64,000 nt of DNA from JAHJDS01 sp964569795. GTDB lineage: Bacteria > Desulfobacterota > Desulfarculia > Desulfarculales > JAHJDS01. Under the pieces are notes generated by a model that worked only from the letters and a program-made list of their open reading frames with translations, was not told the DNA's origin and did not search any database. Shown here piece after piece: positions 58,364 through 64,000 of the stretch. Location: positions 1 to 64,000 of the forward strand of contig CAZMVB010000012.1 in NCBI GenBank assembly GCA_964569795.1. Reading direction: 5' to 3'. Made by a program: the position numbers and the translations under genes. Position 1 is the stretch's first letter; every line of letters starts with the position of its first letter.

Positions 58364-58387
58364 TACCTATTAATCCGGGCATGTCAA
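58360..58387 (-). promoter_or_regulatory. sigma-70 promoter of the Rrf2 operon
   Basis: On the minus strand TTGACA (58382-58387), 16 bases, TATACT (58360-58365). This is the best consensus promoter in the window. Confidence 0.75.
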
Positions 58388-58812
58388 GTTAAAAATGCTC
58401 CTCAACTAAAAAATTTTCCGGAGAAAAGGCGGTCTCCCGGGCCCTGAATGGGAATTCACGATACCAGGACCGAAGAGTCATCGATATTAACTATTTGACT
58501 TTGCGGATAAATATGGATATTGAGGTCGCACTCGCAATCTTTATCCAGGGGACCAGCAATGTCCTCAGCCTTTGGTTTCACCTGACGTTTTTGGGCGGAC
58601 TCTACCCGGGTTCGGTAGGCAGGTGATCCCCAGGCCAGCTCACCCCTGAAATCCCCCAGCGATTTTTTGAGGGACCCACGCCTCCCCGGTGTGGGGCCGC
58701 TTGCTTGGTCCGCCGCCCCGGCCGGGCGGCTGGTTTTCCGTTCGGCGCCGCTGTGTAGCCGGCCCCGGACAGTCATCAACGAACCATGAAGACACACGGA
58801 TAGGAGGATACC
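58388..58812. other. intergenic region between the Rrf2 and double-cubane protein genes
   Basis: The region is less GC-rich than its neighbours up to about 58640. A minus-strand frame (58456 to at most 58797) would encode a peptide ending DCECDLNIHIYPQSQ-, a protein-like end, but no ribosome site, family or start stands out. I list it only as a possibility. The plus strand carries the leader of the next gene with the ribosome site AGGAGG at 58801-58807. Confidence 0.35.
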
Positions 58813-60090
58813 ATGTCAGACGACTATCGGGCCATGTGGGAGGGTCTGGGCCTGGACCTGGCCGCCCATGATCAACTGTTGGAGGTACTGGGACAGGGTT
58901 ACCAGCAGGTGTTCCTGGGCCAGCAAAATCGGCCCCAGGGCATGGAGTATTTCGACTTCGTGATGAGCGAGGTCCATGGACTGAGGATCAAGGAGCTGCT
59001 CGACGCCCAGGCCGAGGGCCAGAAGGTCGTCGGTTCGTTCTGCGTGTTCGTGCCCGAGGAGATCGTCCGGGCGACCGAGGCCACCCTGGTCGGACTGTGC
59101 ACCGGGGCCGATTTCGCCCTGGACGAGGTGGACCGGTATCTGCCCCGCAACACCTGCGCCCTGATCAAGTCGGCCTTCGGGTTCAAGCTGGGCCGGGTCT
59201 GTCCCTACATCGAATCAGCGGACATGATCGTCGGCGAGAACACCTGCGACGGCAAGAAGAAATCCTACGAGACCCTGGACACCCTGGTGGACAACCTGTA
59301 CGTCATGGACCTGCCCCAGGTCAAATCCGACCAGGGCCGGGCTTTGCTCAGGGCCGAATACGACCGGTTCAAGCTGGCCATGGAGGACCTGACCGGGGTG
59401 AGGATCGACGCCGAGCGGCTCAGAAAGGGCATCGCCCTGGTCAACGCCAAGCGCCAGGCCGTCCACCGGCTCAACCGGCTGCGGAGACACGACCCGGCGC
59501 CCATCAGCGGCCTGGACGCCCTGCTGATCAACCAGGTCTATTTCTACGATGACCCGGCCCGGTTCACCGGCGCGGTCCACAAGATCTGCGACGAGCTGGA
59601 GGAACGGGTCGCCCGGGGCGAGGGCGTCTTTCCCCAGGGCACCCCGCGTCTGCTCCTGTCCGGCTGCCCCATGGCCGTGCCCAACTGGAAGGTCCCGGCG
59701 ATCATCGAGACCTCGGGGGGCGTGATCGTCGGCGAGGAATCCTGCGTCGGCGAACGGGGCACCCGCAACCCGGTGATTGATACGGGGGCCACGGTCGAGG
59801 AGCTGATGGAGGCCATCGTGGACCGCTACTTCCAGGTGGACTGCGCCGTGTTCACGCCCAACCCGGACCGGCTGGATCACGCCCGCGCCATGGCGGCCGA
59901 CTACCACGCCGCGGGGGTGATCCACTACTGCCTCAACTTCTGCCAACCCTACCAGATGGAGGCCGTGCCCGTGACCAAGGCCCTCAAGGAGGTCGGCCTG
60001 CCCACGCTGCGGCTGGAGACCGACTACTCGCCCGAGGACGCGGGCCAACTGAAGACCAGGATCGAGGCCTTCCTGGAACTGCTCGGATAG
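58813..60090 (+). CDS. double-cubane/2-hydroxyacyl-CoA dehydratase (HgdB/BcrBC)-type protein
   Basis: The 425-residue protein belongs to the 2-hydroxyglutaryl-CoA dehydratase D-component family. Family blocks with the cluster Cys are visible: VGSFCVFVPEEI (about 73-84), IVGENTCDGKKKSYE (about 138-152), LLSGCPMAVPN (about 279-289), VGEESCVGERGTRN (about 307-320) and YCLNFCQPYQME (about 377-388). One chain with this set is like the double-cubane cluster proteins that form homodimers and reduce small stable substrates with an ATP-driven activator. No activator (HgdC-type ASKHA ATPase) or CoA transferase is adjacent. A strong AGGAGG precedes the ATG. Confidence 0.87.
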   Translation: MSDDYRAMWEGLGLDLAAHDQLLEVLGQGYQQVFLGQQNRPQGMEYFDFVMSEVHGLRIKELLDAQAEGQKVVGSFCVFVPEEIVRATEATLVGLCTGADFALDEVDRYLPRNTCALIKSAFGFKLGRVCPYIESADMIVGENTCDGKKKSYETLDTLVDNLYVMDLPQVKSDQGRALLRAEYDRFKLAMEDLTGVRIDAERLRKGIALVNAKRQAVHRLNRLRRHDPAPISGLDALLINQVYFYDDPARFTGAVHKICDELEERVARGEGVFPQGTPRLLLSGCPMAVPNWKVPAIIETSGGVIVGEESCVGERGTRNPVIDTGATVEELMEAIVDRYFQVDCAVFTPNPDRLDHARAMAADYHAAGVIHYCLNFCQPYQMEAVPVTKALKEVGLPTLRLETDYSPEDAGQLKTRIEAFLELLG

Positions 60091-60254
60091 AGGGGGTCGA
60101 AAAAGGGCCGCCGGTCGCCCTCGACCGCCACCGGGGGGGTGGTGTCACGGTCGAGTGACGACGCGGCGGCCGAGACTCCTGTTATTTAACGAGACACCCC
60201 TGGCGTCGGATCGAGCACCCCGGCCGCCGCAACATCGCCGGCCGGGGCGCGCTG

Positions 60255-61496
60255 TCATAAGGCGTATCCCGACTCGCCGTGCTGGCTGAGATCCAGCCCC
60301 TGGACCTCGTCCTCATCGCTGACCCTCAGGCCGACCAGGGCCTTGACCACGAACAGGATGATCAGGGTGCCGATGAAGACAAAGGCGATGGTGGCGATGA
60401 CGCTGACGAACTGGATCCAGAGCTGAACTGGCTTGCCGGCCAAAAGGCCCAGGCTCCCCTTCTGGACCACGCCGGTCCAGCCGGCGAAGATCCCGGTGGC
60501 CAGGGCGCCCCAGGTCCCGCCCACGCCGTGGATGCCGACCACGTCCAGGGCGTCGTCGTAGCCGAACTTCAGCTTCAGGGCGCAGCCCATGTAGCACAGG
60601 CCCCCGGCGACGATGCCGATGACCAGGGCCGGGATGGTGGCCACGAAACCGCTGGCCGGGGTGATGGCCACCAGGCCGGCCACGGCCCCCGAGGCCGCGC
60701 CCAGGGTGGTCGGCTTGCCGCGGTGGAGCCACTCGACGGTGATCCAGGTGATGCTGGCCACGGCCGCGGCCAGATTGGTCACCACAAAGGCGCTGGCCGC
60801 CACCGAGTTGGCCGACAGGGCGCTGCCGGCGTTGAAGCCGAACCAGCCGAACCAGAGCAGGCCCGCCCCGAGGATGGTCAGGGGCAGGTTGTGAGGTATA
60901 AAGGGCTCGGTCTTGAATCCCCGGCGATTGCCCAGGACCAGGACGCAGGCCAGGGCGGCCGTGGCCGAACTGATGTGGACGACCGTGCCGCCGGCGAAGT
61001 CCAGGGCGCCCATCTTGCCGATCCAGCCGCCCGGACCCCAGACCCAGTGGGCCAGGGGGGAATAGATGAACGTCGCCCACAGGACCGAGAACAGGACAAA
61101 GGCCGAGAACTTGATCCGTTCGGCAAAGGCGCCAGTGATCAGGGCGACGGTGATGATGGCGAACATGCACTGGAAGGCCATGAAGGTCAGGCCCGAGCCG
61201 CCGACCTGCTTGGCCGCGTCGGTCACCAGGACGCCCTGGTTGAACCCGACGCCGATCATGGCGAAGTGTTTGAGCGAGCCGAACAACCCGGCGGCCGCGT
61301 CCGGGCCGAAGGCGATGGAAAAGCCCCACAAGGCCCAGATGACGCTGACGATGCCCAGCAGGATGAAGCTGTGCATCATCGTACCCAGGACGTTTTTCTG
61401 CCGGGCCATGCCCCCGTAGAAAATGGCCAGCCCCGGCGTCATGAGCATCACCAGGGCGGCGGAAAGCATGACGAACGCATTATCGACCATGAACAT
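60255..61496 (-). CDS. amt: ammonium transporter Amt (first)
   Basis: The 413-residue protein has 11 membrane helices of the Amt/MEP/Rh fold. The twin His of the pore are in GGTVVHISSA (about 150) and GIHGVGGTWGAL (about 300), and the Phe gate regions precede them. It starts without a long signal extension (MFMVDNAFVMLSAALVMLMTPG). It takes up ammonium/ammonia. A hairpin (61523-61550) lies between it and the upstream second amt gene on the same strand. No glnK (PII) gene is found next to it, which is unusual. The C-terminal LDLSQHGESGYAL is the regulatory tail. Confidence 0.95.
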   Translation of the reverse strand: MFMVDNAFVMLSAALVMLMTPGLAIFYGGMARQKNVLGTMMHSFILLGIVSVIWALWGFSIAFGPDAAAGLFGSLKHFAMIGVGFNQGVLVTDAAKQVGGSGLTFMAFQCMFAIITVALITGAFAERIKFSAFVLFSVLWATFIYSPLAHWVWGPGGWIGKMGALDFAGGTVVHISSATAALACVLVLGNRRGFKTEPFIPHNLPLTILGAGLLWFGWFGFNAGSALSANSVAASAFVVTNLAAAVASITWITVEWLHRGKPTTLGAASGAVAGLVAITPASGFVATIPALVIGIVAGGLCYMGCALKLKFGYDDALDVVGIHGVGGTWGALATGIFAGWTGVVQKGSLGLLAGKPVQLWIQFVSVIATIAFVFIGTLIILFVVKALVGLRVSDEDEVQGLDLSQHGESGYAL

Positions 61497-61522
61497 CCCT
61501 CCCTAAGGCATTTACAGATATA

Positions 61523-61550
61523 CCCCGGGGGCTCCCCAAAGCCCCCGGGG
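61523..61550 (-). repeat. hairpin between the two amt genes
   Basis: A perfect 10-bp GC stem with an 8-base loop lies in the 73-base spacer between the two amt genes. No T run follows, so it may be a processing or attenuating structure rather than a terminator. Confidence 0.5.
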
Positions 61551-61569
61551 CGTTGACGATTATGTTTAT

Positions 61570-63003
61570 TCAGGTCCGGTCCTGGGCCCAGGCGCTGACC
61601 TGGAAGTCGGGATAGGCTTCGCCCCCGTGCTCCAAGACGTCCAGACCTTGTTTTTCTTCCTCGGGACCGACCCGCAGGCCCACGGTGAACTTGAGCAGGT
61701 GGAACAGCACCATGCCGAGGCCGAAGGCCCAGACAAAGGCCGTGCCCACGCCCAGGGCCTGGACCCACAGTTTGGCGCCGCCGAAGATGCCCACGGCCAG
61801 GGTGCCCCAGGCGCCGCAGACGCCGTGGACGCTGACCGCGCCGACCGGATCGTCCACGTGGATCCGGTCGAAGATGACGACCGCGACGACGACCAGCATG
61901 CCGGCCACGACCCCGATGATGACCGCGGACAGGGGGGTGACCGCATCGCACCCGGCGGTGATGGCCACCAGTCCGGCCAGGGCGCCGTTGAAGGTCATCG
62001 AGGCGTCGGGCTTGCCGAACATGATCCAGGCGGTGAACATTGCGGCCGTGGCCCCGGCGGCGGCGGCCAGGTTGGTGTTGACGAAGATCCAGGCCACGTC
62101 CGGGACGGCGGCCGTGGTCGAGCCGGGGTTGAACCCGAACCAGCCCAGCCAGAGGATGAACACGCCCAGGGCGGCCAGGGGCAGGTTGTGGCCGGGGATG
62201 GCCCGGGGCTTGCCGTCGGGCCCGTACTTCCCGATCCGGGGGCCGAGGACGATCGCCCCGGCCAGGCCCAGCCAGCCGCCCATGGAGTGGACCACCGTCG
62301 AGCCGGCGAAGTCATGGAAGCCCAGCTTGGCCAGCCAGCCCGCGTTGCCGGCCCCCAGCAGTCCCCCGCCCCAGGCCCAGTGGCCGAAGACGGGGTAGAT
62401 CACGAGGCTGACCACGAACGAGTAGATGAGGTAGGCGTGGAACTTGGTCCGTTCGGCCATGGCCCCCGAGACGATGGTCGCCGCGGTGGCGGCAAAGACC
62501 ACCTGGAACATCCAGAAGGTGAGCAGCCAGGCCCCGTCGCCGGACGAGCCGGCCTTGTGCCAGAAATCCAGGAAGAACATATTCGTGCCGAACAGGCCGC
62601 CGGCCGAGGTCCCGAACATGAGGGCGAATCCGACCGCCCAGAAGGCCAGGCTGCCCAACGAGAAATCCATCAGGTTTTTCATGAGGATGTTGATGGCGTT
62701 CTTGGCGCGGGTAAAGCCGGTCTCGACCATGGCGAATCCGGCCTGCATGAAAAACACCAGGGCCGCGGCGATCAGGGTCCAGACGATGTCAATGGCCTTG
62801 GGCTTGGGCCTGTCCCCGGGATAGATCGGGACCGCCTTTTTGGCGGCCGGGGCCGAGGAGGCGCTGGTGACGGCCTGGGGCAGGGGGGTAGTGACCACGG
62901 CGCCTCCGGACATGGCCATGGCGGGGCCGCCGGTCAGGGCGATCAGGCCGCCGGAGACGGCCAGGGCGACGATCAGGACAGTGAGTATTTTCATCCTCCG
63001 CAT
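61570..63003 (-). CDS. amt: ammonium transporter Amt (second, with N-terminal signal)
   Basis: The 477-residue protein is a second Amt with an N-terminal signal-like extension (MKILTVLIVALAVSGGLIALTG, to about 27) and an Ala-rich linker before helix 1, as in AmtB-type proteins with a cleaved leader. The pore His residues are in GSTVVHSMGG and SVHGVCGAWGT. FVMFMQAGFAMVETG and DFFLGSLAFW-like helices are conserved. The C terminus has GLDVLEHGGEAYPDF, a PII-binding tail. It is only distantly similar to the first Amt, so it is not a fresh duplicate. A sigma-54-type promoter lies directly upstream. Confidence 0.95.
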   Translation of the reverse strand: MRRMKILTVLIVALAVSGGLIALTGGPAMAMSGGAVVTTPLPQAVTSASSAPAAKKAVPIYPGDRPKPKAIDIVWTLIAAALVFFMQAGFAMVETGFTRAKNAINILMKNLMDFSLGSLAFWAVGFALMFGTSAGGLFGTNMFFLDFWHKAGSSGDGAWLLTFWMFQVVFAATAATIVSGAMAERTKFHAYLIYSFVVSLVIYPVFGHWAWGGGLLGAGNAGWLAKLGFHDFAGSTVVHSMGGWLGLAGAIVLGPRIGKYGPDGKPRAIPGHNLPLAALGVFILWLGWFGFNPGSTTAAVPDVAWIFVNTNLAAAAGATAAMFTAWIMFGKPDASMTFNGALAGLVAITAGCDAVTPLSAVIIGVVAGMLVVVAVVIFDRIHVDDPVGAVSVHGVCGAWGTLAVGIFGGAKLWVQALGVGTAFVWAFGLGMVLFHLLKFTVGLRVGPEEEKQGLDVLEHGGEAYPDFQVSAWAQDRT

Positions 63004-63051
63004 GTCAGCACTCCTTGGTTTTCATGGCGCGGCAGGTTTGGGTCTTGTTTT

Positions 63052-63067
63052 GGCAAGATGTGTGCCT
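63052..63067 (-). promoter_or_regulatory. sigma-54-type promoter of the amt operon
   Basis: On the minus strand AGGCACACATCTTGCC matches the sigma-54 consensus TGGCACR-N4-TTGCW at 14 of 16 positions, with the invariant GG and GC at the right 10-base distance. It lies 49 bases before the amt start, so the leader would be about 37 bases. Sigma-54 and NtrC control of amt is the known rule in proteobacteria. Confidence 0.7.
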
Positions 63068-63381
63068 GATAGATTTATTGAGTATATTTGAGCAGTTATC
63101 CTCGGCGACTTGTCAGGGACGGGCAGTTATTGTTCAATTTTGTTAAACTTCAATTGCCGGGACAACTATATATTTACAATTATGTATGAAGGCCGGCTGG
63201 CCCGCTTCTGACTCACTACCTGGATCCAATAGAACGCCTCCCCCTGAATGGCCCTGACCGGACGAACCCCGGCCCGGTCCCAGGTTGAAGGGCCGTCCGT
63301 TTTTCGCTATGTTTATTTAAAAAACAAATTCGTTTTAGTGTCGAACGGCCTTTTTCCGCGACCTTTGAACGGAGGGGTGTC
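63068..63381. other. divergent AT-rich control region of amt and wrbA
   Basis: The region is non-coding and holds AT-rich patches (63120-63185) where activator sites and the upstream amt control elements are expected. GGCCCT near 63249 and AGGGCC followed by GTCCGTTTTT near 63287 can pair; this may be a weak terminator or attenuator before wrbA. The ribosome site of wrbA is GGAGGGG at 63370-63376. Confidence 0.4.
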
Positions 63382-63996
63382 ATGGCGCGAGTCATAGTCG
63401 TCTTTTATTCCATGTACGGACATGTCCATCAACTGGCCGAGGCCGAGGCCGAAGGGGCCGCCCGGGTGGCCGGCACGGACGTCAAACTGTTCCAGGTCCC
63501 CGAGCTGGTCCCTGTGGAGGCCCTCAAGGAGTCCGGGGCCTGGGAGCCCAGGCAGAAATTCGCCCACCTGCCGGTCATCGAGCCCGCCCAGCTCGGGGAG
63601 GCCGACGCCGTCATCTTCGGCACGCCGACCAGGTTCGGGATGATGTGCGCCCAGATGCGCCAGCTCCTGGACCGGACCGGCGGCCTGTGGGCCAGCGGGG
63701 CCTTGATCGGCAAGGTCGGCAGCGTCTTCACCTCCAGCAACACCCAGCACGGCGGCCAGGAATCGACCATCCTCAGCTTTCACGTCACCCTGCTCCACCA
63801 CGGCATGATCATCGTCGGCGTGCCCTACTCGGTCCCCGGGATCTCGTTTTCCGAGGATATCAGCGGCGGCAGCCCCTACGGGGCCTCGACCGTGGCCGGC
63901 CCGGAAGGCGTCCGCGTCCCGACCCCGAACGAACTCGAGGTGGCCCGCACCCAGGGCCAGCGGGTGGCCGAGATCGCGGCCAGGCTCTCGGGCTAG
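63382..63996 (+). CDS. wrbA: NAD(P)H:quinone oxidoreductase WrbA
   Basis: The 204-residue protein is a complete WrbA flavoprotein. The FMN phosphate loop is YSMYGHVHQLA (about 9-19), the mid motif FGTPTRFGMMCAQMRQLLD (about 74-92), and the C-terminal block has FTSSNTQHGGQESTI and GGSPYGASTVAGP. It reduces quinones by two electrons in the cytoplasm and protects from semiquinone stress. The gene ends 4 bases before the window edge and is not truncated. GGAGGGG precedes the ATG. Confidence 0.96.
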   Translation: MARVIVVFYSMYGHVHQLAEAEAEGAARVAGTDVKLFQVPELVPVEALKESGAWEPRQKFAHLPVIEPAQLGEADAVIFGTPTRFGMMCAQMRQLLDRTGGLWASGALIGKVGSVFTSSNTQHGGQESTILSFHVTLLHHGMIIVGVPYSVPGISFSEDISGGSPYGASTVAGPEGVRVPTPNELEVARTQGQRVAEIAARLSG

Positions 63997-64000
63997 GGGC

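Noticed and set aside
58456..58797. Possible gene on the minus strand upstream of the double-cubane protein gene
   Set aside because: The end looks protein-like, but no start, ribosome site or family can be supported; kept only as an intergenic note.

Overview
The window is GC-rich (roughly two thirds G+C by eye), bacterial and densely coded. The gene content suggests a strictly anaerobic or microaerophilic member of the Desulfobacterota (old Deltaproteobacteria) or a close relative. Pointers are a hybrid cluster protein, a double-cubane/2-hydroxyacyl-CoA-dehydratase-type protein, a ferredoxin:thioredoxin reductase catalytic subunit, a siroheme sulfite-reductase-like ferredoxin protein, a DUF362 iron-sulfur protein and an apparent selenoprotein. 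The taxonomy is inference; there is no rRNA or marker gene. The sequence is a draft assembly: a 100-N gap at 3800-3899 is flanked by an exact 55-base duplication (so it is probably an unmerged overlap), and a 10-N gap at 51014-51023 sits in suspicious G/C-homopolymer sequence.

Layout. 0-9.8 kb: secreted hypotheticals, a DUF362 ferredoxin protein, a DHH phosphoesterase, a GAF-domain sensor kinase and glycogen synthase. 9.9-13 kb: two magnesium-chelatase-type AAA+ genes, the first with a VWA domain. 13-18.6 kb: a membrane glycosyltransferase, an MFS exporter, a KtrAB potassium system and a 36-residue CDCC protein. 18.7-24.7 kb: an orphan CoA-transferase alpha subunit, an AT-richer island with a small zinc-ribbon gene, a radical SAM activase-like protein, trpS, a methyltransferase and a CI/LexA-like repressor.

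24.7-40.0 kb is the most unusual part. Nine ankyrin-repeat genes, most carrying Sec signals or lipoboxes, are packed together with a TPR lipoprotein, a five-repeat Cys/Trp-rich exported protein, SixA, an NlpC/P60-like exported protein, a glutaredoxin-FTR pair and an acyl-CoA synthetase. At 40.8 kb lies a C_GCAxxG_C_C family gene whose first redox cysteine is replaced by an in-frame TGA, followed at the right distance by a perfect hairpin: a strong selenocysteine candidate.

41-51 kb: a six-PAS hybrid kinase, NAD synthetase, a C39-like lipoprotein with a tiny exported membrane partner, and an exported serpin. 51-58.3 kb: a nitrosative-stress block (hcp, quinol NO reductase, HD protein, sulfite-reductase-like protein, ferredoxin protein, Rrf2 regulator). 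A shared operator-like motif lies in front of both the Rrf2 gene and the NO reductase. 58.8-64 kb: a double-cubane-type protein, two ammonium transporters (one with a sigma-54-type promoter) and WrbA.

The right third thus looks like a nitrogen and nitric-oxide module. The centre is an exported ankyrin/TPR/redox island of unknown purpose that could be a lineage-specific envelope system.
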